DNA of 38,591 nucleotides from positions 1-38,591 of the forward strand of contig JACQQV010000025.1 of NCBI GenBank assembly GCA_016206785.1. Reading direction: 5' to 3'. Shown here one piece after another: positions 12,546-19,418 of the stretch. This DNA comes from Candidatus Omnitrophota bacterium (GTDB taxonomy: Bacteria > Omnitrophota > Gorgyraeia > JACQQV01). Numbering within the stretch: the first letter of the stretch is position 1; every line of letters starts with the position of its first letter. The notes under the pieces are model-generated. The model did no database searches. It was not told the DNA's origin and saw nothing but the letters and a program-made list of their open reading frames with translations. Made by a program: the position numbers and the translations under genes.

Positions 12546-13141
12546 AGTTCCCTTCTCCCTTCAAGCGCTTTCGCAAGGGTCGCTTCGTCTGTATATTCGA
12601 TGTGACTTCCGACGGGGAGTCCTGCAGCGAGGCGAGTGACCTTCACTTTCAATTCCTTAAGGAGTTTGGAGAGATAAAGTGCCGTTGTTTCCCCTTCGGT
12701 ATCCGAATCTGTAGCAAGGATCACTTCTCTCATCTTCCCTGTTTTCAGACGCTCAAGGAGTTCTTTGATTTTGAGCTCCTCTGGCCCGATGCCGTCCAAG
12801 GGAGAAAGAGAACCCAGAAGGACATGATAGAGACCGCGATAACTTCGGCTCTTTTCAAGGGTCAGGATATCCTTAGGCTCCTCAACGACGCAAAGAAGCG
12901 CATGATCACGACGAAGGTCCTGACAGATGAGACACTGCTCCGATTCACTCAGGTTAAAACAGGTGCGGCAATAACGGAGGGTTGCCTTGACGTCACGGAT
13001 GAGGGTCGCTAACTGTTCCGCCTCATCTTTGGAAGCCCGAAGGATATAAAAGGCGAGCCGTTCGGCCGATTTCTGGCCGATGCCCGGCATCCTCGAGAAA
13101 GCGCGGATCAGTTCCTCCATCCGTTTGGAATAGTTGGTCAT
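12542..13141 (-). CDS. recR: Recombination mediator protein RecR
   Basis: A 199-residue protein that loads RecA at gaps together with RecF/RecO. Domains in order: helix-hairpin-helix (FSRMPGIGQKSAERLAFYIL), a C4 zinc finger (C58, C61, C70, C73), a Toprim domain (about 80-175, with EEPKDILTLE and ATDSDTEGE) and the C-terminal Walker-B-like GSHIEYTDEATLAKAL. Length is normal. The ATG overlaps the dnaX stop (ATGA). The usual ybaB/ebfC gene between dnaX and recR is absent. The stop codon overlaps that of the convergent acyl-CoA dehydrogenase gene. Confidence 0.97.
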   Translation of the reverse strand: MTNYSKRMEELIRAFSRMPGIGQKSAERLAFYILRASKDEAEQLATLIRDVKATLRYCRTCFNLSESEQCLICQDLRRDHALLCVVEEPKDILTLEKSRSYRGLYHVLLGSLSPLDGIGPEELKIKELLERLKTGKMREVILATDSDTEGETTALYLSKLLKELKVKVTRLAAGLPVGSHIEYTDEATLAKALEGRREL

Positions 13142-14664
13142 TCGTCCCGGATCACTTTGCCGTTAAAGGCATCGAGTGAAAATTTAACGATCGGATCATG
13201 CGCCGGTGTTTCTGACGAAGCGGCCTTTTCCTTTTTCAAGGCATGAAAAGCGATCCTGATTTTCTGGTGGAGCAGTTCGGAAAGCGCCTCTTCAATCAGA
13301 TTTCGATTTGCGTTGGATTCAAGGGTCTCCCGGTGAAAACTGTTTTCCGCTTCAAAGGCGACGGTCAAGAGGCCCTCTTCGAGGGAAACCGGTTTTCCCT
13401 CCTTTAAAAAAATGCCGAGCAATTTTTTCTTTGCTTCCACCGCCTGAACCAGGGCGCCCCACTCCTTTTCAATGGAAATAGAGGAAGGGATTTTTGGCAA
13501 TGACGGTAGTGGAGGCGATACCTCTGACTTCTCCAGAGCCTCCAACCGTTCCAAGAGCGTTTCGATATCGACCATCGCATCCCGCTTCGCCAGTTTCACG
13601 AGGGTCATTTCAAGAGGAATGCTCGGCAGACTCGACCGCTTCATGGCAAGGTGCGTCTTTGCGAGAAGGTTTAAGATATAAAGATCTTCTTCGAGAGAAA
13701 AACCCTCTGCCTGGCGATAGACCTCTTGAAGGGCATCTTCGGAAAGGTCCATGAGCGATTTCCCCTCTTCCCCTAATTTTGCGACGGCCAGATTCCGGAA
13801 ATGGAAAATGAGCTCATCCACAAATTGAGAAAGGTCGCGTCCCTCCTTCACCAATTGACCAACCATTTGAAGAAGGGCGAGTTTTTCTTTTTTCTGGATC
13901 ACCTCCGCCACCTTGAATAGGAAACCTTGACCCACCGATCCTAAAGTGCCTAAAACCTGTTCAAGTTCCACGCGTCTTTTGGGGCCACTGGAGAGTTGAT
14001 CCAAAAGAACTTCTGCATCCCGCAGACTCCCCTGTGCGGCGCGGGCGATGGCAAGAAGTGCCTCTTCTTGAACTTCTATTTTCTCTTCCTCGACGATCTC
14101 CTGTAGTTTCGACGCAATGGCCTTCGAAGGGATCCGGTGAAAATCAAAACGCTGGCAGCGAGAACTGATCGTGGCAGGAACCTTGTGCGGTTCCGTTGTC
14201 GCCAGAATGAATTTCACGTGAGGGGGCGGTTCTTCAAGGGTTTTAAGAAGTGCGTCGAAACCGTCGTGCGTAATCTGATGGACTTCATCGATGATATAGA
14301 TCCGGAACTCTCCCCGCGTCGGATGGAATTTGACGTTCTCCCGAAGTTCCCGAATCTGATCGATTCCGCGGTTTGAAGCGCCGTCGATTTCAAGGACATC
14401 GAGGGAGTTCCCCTGAGTTATTTCTTGGCAAGCGATGCACTTGTTGCACGGTGTCTCGGTAGGACCTTTTTCGCAGTTTAAGGCCTTAGACAAAATCCGC
14501 GCCGCCGAGGTCTTCCCGACGCCGCGAGGCCCTGCAAAAAGGTAGGCATGCGTGACGCGACCTAAGCGGATCGCATTTTTCAGCGTCGTCGCGATAGGGT
14601 CCTGGCCGATCAGATCGCTGAAGAGTTGGGGACGATACTTTCGGGCGAAAGCGAGATAAGTCAT
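13138..14664 (-). CDS. dnaX: DNA polymerase III subunits gamma/tau
   Basis: A 508-residue clamp-loader ATPase. Walker A GPRGVGKTS at about 45-53, zinc-binding cysteines 64, 73, 76 and 79, Walker B IIDEVH at 124-129 and the SRC motif at 168-170 are in place; the clamp-loader collar domain and a shorter C-terminal domain follow. Near codon 418-420 the mRNA holds a U UUU UUA heptamer in the frame needed for -1 slippage, followed after 3 nt by an 8-bp stem-loop; a shift would end 17 codons later and give a product of about 437 residues, a gamma-like short form. It lies 41 nt after tRNA-Ser(GCU) and overlaps recR by 4 nt. Confidence 0.97.
   Translation of the reverse strand: MTYLAFARKYRPQLFSDLIGQDPIATTLKNAIRLGRVTHAYLFAGPRGVGKTSAARILSKALNCEKGPTETPCNKCIACQEITQGNSLDVLEIDGASNRGIDQIRELRENVKFHPTRGEFRIYIIDEVHQITHDGFDALLKTLEEPPPHVKFILATTEPHKVPATISSRCQRFDFHRIPSKAIASKLQEIVEEEKIEVQEEALLAIARAAQGSLRDAEVLLDQLSSGPKRRVELEQVLGTLGSVGQGFLFKVAEVIQKKEKLALLQMVGQLVKEGRDLSQFVDELIFHFRNLAVAKLGEEGKSLMDLSEDALQEVYRQAEGFSLEEDLYILNLLAKTHLAMKRSSLPSIPLEMTLVKLAKRDAMVDIETLLERLEALEKSEVSPPLPSLPKIPSSISIEKEWGALVQAVEAKKKLLGIFLKEGKPVSLEEGLLTVAFEAENSFHRETLESNANRNLIEEALSELLHQKIRIAFHALKKEKAASSETPAHDPIVKFSLDAFNGKVIRDE
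13381..13411 (-). promoter_or_regulatory. Candidate -1 frameshift site within dnaX
   Basis: In mRNA sense: T TTT TTA (13405-13411) in the correct phase, spacer AAG, then GAGGGAAA, loop ACCGG, TTTCCCTC (13381-13401). The -1 frame runs 17 codons to a TGA. Confidence 0.5.
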
Positions 14665-14705
14665 AAGTTACTCGTCAAAGGCCTGATGCAAAACAATGGC
14701 AAATT

Positions 14706-14799
14706 TGGCGGAGAGACTGGGATTCGAACCCAGGAACCCACTTTTGGCAGGTTAATCGCTTAGCAGGCGACTCCGTTCGGCCAGCTCCGGCATCTCTCC
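14706..14799 (-). tRNA. tRNA-Ser(GCT)
   Basis: Class II tRNA with acceptor GGAGAGA/TCTCTCC, anticodon loop CTGCTAA (GCT), long variable arm, T arm with GGTTCGAATCC, discriminator G and encoded CCA. It begins 5 nt after the tadA stop and is followed by dnaX, so it is probably cut out of a tadA-dnaX transcript. Confidence 0.97.
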
Positions 14800-14804
14800 T
14801 CGAT

Positions 14805-15287
14805 TTAATTTTCTTTCTGCCGCTTGCGCTTAAAAAACTCCTGAATGAGGAGGCGGCATTCCTTTTCAAGCACACCGGATTTCACAAGAATGCGATGGTT
14901 GAGTCTTCGATGGTGAACGAGGTTGGTGACCGATCCACACGCCCCTGCCTTCGGATCCTTTGCGCCGTAGACAATCCGTTTCGCGCGAGCCAAAACCAGC
15001 GCCCCCGCACACATGGCGCAAGGTTCTATTGTAACATAGAGCTCGGTATTCAGCAACCGCTCGTTCTTGAAAAAAGCAGCCGCCTCGGTGATTGCAATCA
15101 TCTCCGCGTGCGCCGTCGGGTCCTTGAGTAAAACATTTTGATTATGCGCGCGGGCGATAATTTTTCCATCCTGTACGATGACGGCGCCAACAGGCACCTC
15201 GTCCCTCTCGAGCGCCTTTACCGCCTCTTTCAACGCCTCCGTCATGAACCGCTCTTCTACAGTTTGCAATTCCCTTATACCTTTCAC
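14805..15287 (-). CDS. tadA: tRNA-specific adenosine deaminase TadA
   Basis: A zinc enzyme of the cytidine deaminase superfamily that changes A34 to inosine in tRNA-Arg(ACG). HAE (H60, E62) and PCAMC (C90, C93) give the zinc site and proton shuttle; the C-terminal helix RLLIQEFFKRKRQ is the tRNA-binding tail. The open frame from the GTG at 15287 gives 160 residues; a TTG at 15269 or the ATG at 15245 may be the true start, since family members usually begin a few residues before RFMTEAL. Its only known bacterial substrate, tRNA-Arg(ACG), is encoded directly upstream. Confidence 0.95.
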   Translation of the reverse strand: MKGIRELQTVEERFMTEALKEAVKALERDEVPVGAVIVQDGKIIARAHNQNVLLKDPTAHAEMIAITEAAAFFKNERLLNTELYVTIEPCAMCAGALVLARAKRIVYGAKDPKAGACGSVTNLVHHRRLNHRILVKSGVLEKECRLLIQEFFKRKRQKEN

Positions 15288-15337
15288 CTAACACCTTATA
15301 AAGAATCCTATCGTGCACGCACTGAAGTAAAACGAGA

Positions 15338-15356
15338 GCGTGCCTGGGAGGATTCG
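15338..15356 (-). repeat. 19-bp copy of the tRNA-Arg 3' end
   Basis: CGAATCCTCCCAGGCACGC (minus strand) repeats the T-loop and acceptor 3' side of tRNA-Arg(ACG) (15490-15508). The 133 bp between the copies hold two hairpins. The pattern resembles an attachment-site duplication left by a tRNA-targeting element. Confidence 0.65.
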
Positions 15357-15359
15357 GCT

Positions 15360-15423
15360 GTTTCGGCTATTCGCCGAAACTAGCCACCCGCCGGGCTGTC
15401 GTTCCTCGCTATTCGCTCGGAAC
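15360..15423. repeat. Two hairpins with the same five-base loop
   Basis: GTTTCGGC-TATTC-GCCGAAAC (15360-15380, perfect 8-bp stem) and GTTCC-TCGC-TATTC-GCTC-GGAAC (15401-15423, stems around two mismatches) share the loop. They fill the stretch between the two tRNA-Arg 3'-end copies. No gene fits here. Confidence 0.6.
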
Positions 15424-15487
15424 TTTTCGTCCACAGGACGCGCCCGGCTCCCTTCGAATCCCGAAGGGCACGCAAATACGAAAAACT

Positions 15488-15564
15488 TGGCGTGCCTGGG
15501 AGGATTCGAACCTCCGGCCCCCTGCTTCGTAGGCAGATGCTCTATCCAGCTGAGCTACAGGCAC
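15488..15564 (-). tRNA. tRNA-Arg(ACG)
   Basis: Acceptor GTGCCTG/CAGGCAC, D arm TAGCTCAGCTGGATAGAGC, anticodon loop CTACGAA (ACG), T arm GGAGGTTCGAATCCTCC, discriminator G and encoded CCA. The A at position 34 must become inosine to read CGU, CGC and CGA; the enzyme gene tadA follows. Confidence 0.97.
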
Positions 15565-15575
15565 GTTTGAAAGTA

Positions 15576-15604
15576 ATTTTAGCAACTCCCTGAAAATACG
15601 TCAA
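15576..15604 (-). promoter_or_regulatory. Promoter of tRNA-Arg(ACG)
   Basis: Minus strand TTGACG (15599-15604), 17-nt spacer, TAAAAT (15576-15581), 11 nt before the tRNA 5' end. It separates the tRNA from the terminated riboswitch upstream. Confidence 0.7.
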
Positions 15605-15660
15605 TTAAGATTTGGAGGGTGTTGGCGAGGAATGAGAAAGTAATCGGCGTGCTTGTTCAC

Positions 15661-15690
15661 ATAAAAAACCCAAGCCAGGAGGCTTGGGTT
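15661..15690 (-). terminator. Intrinsic terminator after the orphan c-di-GMP riboswitch
   Basis: Minus strand AACCCAAGCC and GGCTTGGGTT pair around TCCT (10-bp stem), followed by TTTTTTAT. Confidence 0.85.
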
Positions 15691-15696
15691 TTAAAT

Positions 15697-15805
15697 TACC
15701 TTCGGTGGCCTGGCGGCCCGGAAGACCATTCCCTTACGGGTCCATAGCTTTGCGCCTCACGATTGCTCGTGATTTGCCCTTCTCGAGTAATGCCTTGTTA
15801 AGGCG
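15697..15805 (-). promoter_or_regulatory. Orphan c-di-GMP-I (GEMM) riboswitch with no gene behind it
   Basis: Minus strand: GGGCAAATCACGA, GCAA tetraloop, TCGTGAGGCGCAAAGCTATGG, then GGGCCGCCAGGCCACCGAAGG. The P2 loop is a GNRA (GCAA) like the GAAA of the other two copies, and the G20-equivalent is G. It has its own promoter and terminator. After the terminator there are only about 95 bp, then the separately promoted tRNA-Arg. Confidence 0.85.
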
Positions 15806-15811
15806 ATACCA

Positions 15812-15840
15812 ACTATACCATAAGAAGTGGGAAAATACAA
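15812..15840 (-). promoter_or_regulatory. Promoter of the orphan riboswitch
   Basis: Minus strand TTGTAT (15835-15840), 17-nt spacer, TATAGT (15812-15817). Confidence 0.65.
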
Positions 15841-15876
15841 GAGGTCACTTTACACATTTTTTTAAGTAAAACAAGA

Positions 15877-16221
15877 TTAAAAGGTGCTTCGATGCCGTGC
15901 CACAAAGCGATACCCCCATTCTGTAAGAGGGGCCGCGCCGGGAACTCTTTGATAGACCCACAACATCCAGCGCCTTCCCGGCGCATACGCAAGCGTTCGA
16001 AAGACCGCTTCGGCACCGCGATAGATTTTCCCATCCGGTTCGACGAGTTGCACGGAATTGATGAAGGATTCTTTCGGAATTTCCGGAAATTGGTCGCCTT
16101 TTTCCTGGAAAGGTGCATAATCGACTTTCTCCCCCGTAAGGTATTGCCAACGGGTAATCCAGCGGCGACAAAATCCACAGTCTCCATCCCAAAGTAAAAG
16201 TGGCTTTTCGAGTTTTGTCAT
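15877..16221 (-). CDS. DUF393 thiol-disulfide oxidoreductase-like protein
   Basis: A 114-residue DCC-family protein with the defining DGDCGFCRRW near the N-terminus, where the CxxC pair resembles a thioredoxin-type active site. Members are assumed to be thiol redox proteins, often near membrane or iron-sulfur genes. The start is the ATG at 16221 that overlaps the stop of the MBL-ferredoxin gene (ATGA), not the longer frame upstream. Translational coupling suggests the two act together, perhaps in a redox or sulfur-related reaction. Confidence 0.85.
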   Translation of the reverse strand: MTKLEKPLLLWDGDCGFCRRWITRWQYLTGEKVDYAPFQEKGDQFPEIPKESFINSVQLVEPDGKIYRGAEAVFRTLAYAPGRRWMLWVYQRVPGAAPLTEWGYRFVARHRSTF

Positions 16222-17087
16222 TGTCGTTTCATCCACGCGATGCACTGTTCAAGGGAATGATGCATCTCCTCTACAGAAGCATGGTGGCGATGGCCATGAC
16301 CCGGCAAGACCCATTCGAAGCGAAACGCAAGAAGCCGCTCCATCGAACGGATCTGTTCCTCCCAAGAATACCAACAGACCTCTTTGGAAGCGGAAAGTCC
16401 TTTACGCGCCTCATTCCACCAGAGATGATCCCCTGTAAAAAGAATTTTTTCTTGATAGAGCAATACCTGGTGGCCTCTGGTATGCCCTGGTGTCGGAATG
16501 ACCAGAAGGTCAGCAGAAACTTGAAGGGCTTCAGGCCCTTCAAGTTTCCTTTCGACGGATGCGGTGCTTGGACCAATATCTCCTCGATGCATCAACCGTT
16601 CGCATCCAAAATGTTTTCGAAATTCCTCATGGTCGGCCACGTCGTCTCCATGCGTGAGAAACATAAGGGAAACACCCCCCATTGCTTCCATCCGACGGAC
16701 AAGGGGTGTTGTAAAACGCGGAGAATCGACTAAGACGTTTCCCTCAGGCCGAACGATCAAGTAACTCGAAGCGCCGTAGGAATCTTCAGAGGTGAATCCG
16801 CAGAAATAAATAGTCTCGGCGATCCATTCAGGAAAGGAAGCGATGGCGCGAGTCAAATCGCGCTTTTCAACTGTCCCGATCGAGGCGGTGGGACAGGCGA
16901 GAAGCGCCATCTCGGCGCGCAAGGCTTCTTCGGGAGTCTCCGGTTGATGGTGGACGACTGATTTGTCGCTGTAGGCGCGAAAGACGGAAGGAGTGATCTG
17001 GCGACACTGGTCACAGTCGATACAACTGGAATCGACGAAAAAATCCCCCGGCACATTTTCGGGTAGCCGCTTACTCACATTGGCCAT
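16218..17087 (-). CDS. Ferredoxin-like/metallo-beta-lactamase fold fusion protein
   Basis: A 289-residue hydrolase-fold protein. The first 75 residues form a ferredoxin-like module (FFVDSSCIDCDQCRQITPSVF and, later, LLACPTASIG) with four cysteines for one iron-sulfur cluster. The rest is an MBL domain: the metal motif is LTHGDDVADH, a variant with HxD rather than HxH, followed by TPGHTRGHQVL, FTGDHLWW and LPGHGHRHH. This arrangement is known in bacteria as an MBL-fold protein with a ferredoxin front, of unproven substrate. The ATG at 17087 is chosen because GGAGGG precedes it. Coupled by ATGA to the DUF393 gene. Confidence 0.88.
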   Translation of the reverse strand: MANVSKRLPENVPGDFFVDSSCIDCDQCRQITPSVFRAYSDKSVVHHQPETPEEALRAEMALLACPTASIGTVEKRDLTRAIASFPEWIAETIYFCGFTSEDSYGASSYLIVRPEGNVLVDSPRFTTPLVRRMEAMGGVSLMFLTHGDDVADHEEFRKHFGCERLMHRGDIGPSTASVERKLEGPEALQVSADLLVIPTPGHTRGHQVLLYQEKILFTGDHLWWNEARKGLSASKEVCWYSWEEQIRSMERLLAFRFEWVLPGHGHRHHASVEEMHHSLEQCIAWMKRQ

Positions 17088-17115
17088 TTTGCTGTCTCCC
17101 TCCATTCATGAAGGG

Positions 17116-18519
17116 CTAAAAAGTGGCGGTGACTCCTGTAGAGAAATAGTTGGTATTGTTGTCGGTGGCATCAGGATGCGCCTTCCCAGGGTCAAAATGT
17201 CCATATTCGACCGCGACGCTCAGGTCAGAAAGAAGCGGCCACGTCAAGGTAAAATCGATCTCGTATCCGATATCGCGGTCGTTGAGGTTTGCCTGGGAAT
17301 CAAATACACCGCCATTCGGCTCATCCTTGTAAAACCGATAGAAATCGACGCTGAGACTTAGTTCCTTCAAGTTGAAAAACGTTGCTTTTTCAAAAGGCTT
17401 AAGAGACATTCCGCCTTTCATCATATGCAGATTCGAAAGGCGCGGCGAGAGAGCATATCCTGTGGGAAGATAACCAAAGTAGAGGAAATTGGTATCGTCG
17501 CCTGCCGTATTCCCACTCACCGTATCGGTCACATTCGTCCGGTCGGAATCTCCAGAACCAAAAGCATATTCAGCGTAGAGAGTCGGCTGCATCGGCAGTT
17601 GCACATCATAGGTGAGGCTTGTATCGGTCGCCCAGGCGCGAATATCCTCTTTGAGATTCGTCCCGGAGGTGTGACTCTCCCCCGTTTCCAGGATCCATTC
17701 GGTCGCGTACCGAAGATTGCGGATGAGGGTCCCTTCGGACCCGACAGCAAAATATTCCGACTGGTACTTAAAGTTCTGGGCGGCATCCTCAGGGTCCTCA
17801 TCGCCATCATCCCTTTGAAAGACTACATAGCCGTAGAGACCATGATTCGGGATTCCGATATATTTTCCTTCAATCCCGTAAAAGGTCCGGCCGCTCTTCT
17901 TTCCGCTCGGTACACTCAGATCCAGATTGTCTTCATTTGGGAGGGTCCGCGTGACAAGACCCATGAGACTCCACGTTGGAAAAGAGGCCAAAAATTCCAG
18001 TCCATCATTCACATTGCTATAGGAAATCCCCTGACCCACACCGTAGAGACGCCTCCCCACCTGCGACCCATAGGGCCGGAGATCGAGACTCAAATAAAGG
18101 TAATCCAGTTGCGGCCCCTTATGATCATGACGGCCGTTGGAATCAGAGGGGTCCCTCCAAGTCTGTTTATCTTTCACGCGCAGATAGAGCGAATGTGTGT
18201 TTTCGGGACCCCCGAAGGAGGGTCTTAAGGAAGCCCTTAACCAGAACCGTTCGTCGACGGAGAAGGTCTTATCCGTTGCATCGCTGGTTGAGGCATTATT
18301 ATCATCATTGGTGAAGTCGCTATACAAATGATTCGCCCAGAACCCATAATCAATGACAAATCTCTTCTCTTTCTTCAGAATCGCAACTTCTGTGGGCTCC
18401 AGTTCCTCCAACGCTTCTTCCTCAACGCGCCTTTCTGTAGTACGTGTCTGGGCTATCCCCTCTTTAGAGACAAGGAAGATGAGGAGGGTGCCCATCACAA
18501 GAAAAAAGGATCTTTTCAC
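17116..18519 (-). CDS. Outer-membrane beta-barrel, alginate-export-like porin
   Basis: A 467-residue exported barrel. The signal peptide (MKRSFFLVMGTLLIFLVS, cleavage near IAQ at about residue 23) is followed by a short linker rich in Glu and then alternating strands that end in the outer-membrane signature with terminal Phe (FSTGVTATF). Segments such as RFWLRASLRPSFGG and YLYLSLDLRPYGSQVGRR recall the alginate-export (AlgE-like) family. It starts with GTG, and its start overlaps the stop of the upstream gene (GTGA). The substrate is unknown; exopolysaccharide or small anions are possible. Confidence 0.82.
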   Translation of the reverse strand: MKRSFFLVMGTLLIFLVSKEGIAQTRTTERRVEEEALEELEPTEVAILKKEKRFVIDYGFWANHLYSDFTNDDNNASTSDATDKTFSVDERFWLRASLRPSFGGPENTHSLYLRVKDKQTWRDPSDSNGRHDHKGPQLDYLYLSLDLRPYGSQVGRRLYGVGQGISYSNVNDGLEFLASFPTWSLMGLVTRTLPNEDNLDLSVPSGKKSGRTFYGIEGKYIGIPNHGLYGYVVFQRDDGDEDPEDAAQNFKYQSEYFAVGSEGTLIRNLRYATEWILETGESHTSGTNLKEDIRAWATDTSLTYDVQLPMQPTLYAEYAFGSGDSDRTNVTDTVSGNTAGDDTNFLYFGYLPTGYALSPRLSNLHMMKGGMSLKPFEKATFFNLKELSLSVDFYRFYKDEPNGGVFDSQANLNDRDIGYEIDFTLTWPLLSDLSVAVEYGHFDPGKAHPDATDNNTNYFSTGVTATF

Positions 18520-19124
18520 TTTTGCTTGGGGGGTTCGTGTTCCAATTTATAACGTGCGGCCTGGCTCATGATCTGGACAAGTTCCTGTCCGCTGAGAAGA
18601 TCATTTACATGACCGGGAGACATAATTCCCTGAAAGACAAGTTCCTTTAAGGCGTATCGTTCAGTGGGTCCAAAAAGATGAAGGGCAATTCCTCCTTTCA
18701 TGCCGAGGGCCTTATAAAAGATATAAGCAGCCGTTCCCCTTCGCAACGGTTCCATCGGATCAAAACTCTCCTTCTCGAACCGCTTGTGGAGAAAGTTTTT
18801 TTCTTTCAAATAGGCTATCTGTGCCTCGAGGGCAATATATTCGTCGTCAACCCCCATGAGAATGACGATGGATTTGGCGGCGTCATAGCGGTAGACGATT
18901 TTTTTTGGAAGCAAATTGATGAAATAGATTTCTTTGAGCGGCTCAGGAACAGGTGGTTTCTCGGGCGGTTTGATCGCGGGGGCAGGCTGAGGGGTAACGA
19001 GGGTCGGTTTAAGGCTTTCCCGTTTCCCCTCTTCAATCCGACGGTCCTGTTGGAGGGTCTGCGTTTCTCCTGATTCAGACCAGAGAAGTAGGAGAATCAA
19101 AAATACGATCGCAAATGGCTTCAC
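18516..19124 (-). CDS. Exported protein of unknown function, paired with the porin
   Basis: A 202-residue protein with a signal peptide (MKPFAIVFLILLLLWSESG), a Pro-rich linker at about residues 40-65 and a conserved C-terminal half containing EPLRRGTAAYIFYKALGMKG, LFGPTERYALKELVFQGIM and a helix before the end; the spacing is reminiscent of SLH-type repeats, though I would not call it one. It probably sits in the periplasm and helps the porin, with which it is translationally coupled. It starts with GTG after TTGAGGAG. Confidence 0.75.
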   Translation of the reverse strand: MKPFAIVFLILLLLWSESGETQTLQQDRRIEEGKRESLKPTLVTPQPAPAIKPPEKPPVPEPLKEIYFINLLPKKIVYRYDAAKSIVILMGVDDEYIALEAQIAYLKEKNFLHKRFEKESFDPMEPLRRGTAAYIFYKALGMKGGIALHLFGPTERYALKELVFQGIMSPGHVNDLLSGQELVQIMSQAARYKLEHEPPKQK

Positions 19125-19141
19125 GGTCTCTCCTCAAGAAA

Positions 19142-19170
19142 ATCGTATCAAGATCAAAACGGGGCGTCAA
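19142..19170 (-). promoter_or_regulatory. Promoter of the porin operon
   Basis: Minus strand TTGACG (19165-19170), 17-nt spacer, TACGAT (19142-19147); start point about 12 nt upstream of the GTG. Confidence 0.7.
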
Positions 19171-19183
19171 GGGAGGTTTTCCT

Positions 19184-19223
19184 CGAAAAGAAAGGGCCGT
19201 GACACCCATCTGTCACGGCCCTT
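19184..19223 (-). terminator. Intrinsic terminator of the sigma-54 dependent operon
   Basis: AAGGGCCGTGACA pairs perfectly with TGTCACGGCCCTT (13 bp) and is followed on the minus strand by TCTTTTC. It separates the secreted-protein operon from the porin operon. Confidence 0.88.
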
Positions 19224-19246
19224 GTTGGAAGGGTGAGACGCCGAAG

Positions 19247-19414
19247 CTACTTCCTAGCTGAAAAAGAGAGGTGGCGAATGAATCGATTGTACTCTCTCAA
19301 AACCATCTGATAGGCCTTGAAGGTAAGATGATTGTCTTCCATGACAGTTTGGTATTCCGTGAGTGCTGTCTGACATTCCGACAGGACCTTGGTCAATTCT
19401 CTTTGCGCAATCAT
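19247..19414 (-). CDS. 55-residue helical protein
   Basis: A small open frame starting with ATG at 19414, 4 nt after the stop of the large secreted protein and preceded by GGGGGGAAA. The product (MIAQRELTKVLSECQTALTE, ..., YNRFIRHLSFSARK) is charged and predicted as one long helix with no signal or membrane part. It lies between the secreted-protein gene and the operon terminator, so it would be induced with it. Function unknown; it could regulate or assist the operon. It is too short for most automatic calls. Confidence 0.7.
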   Translation of the reverse strand: MIAQRELTKVLSECQTALTEYQTVMEDNHLTFKAYQMVLREYNRFIRHLSFSARK

Positions 19415-19418
19415 GGAT

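Noticed and set aside
13886-13896. A-rich slippery run in dnaX (AAAAAAG)
   Set aside because: The run is in the wrong phase for -1 slippage (codons are AAA AAA G..) and has no clear stem-loop behind it.
15697-15805. Orphan GEMM aptamer as a cGAMP-selective variant
   Set aside because: The position equivalent to G20 is G, as in c-di-GMP binders; the cGAMP type normally has A there.
17425-18228. A 267-codon plus-strand open frame
   Set aside because: It is fully antisense to the porin gene, which has a signal peptide, a barrel C-terminus and a coupled partner; no domain or SD supports the plus-strand frame.
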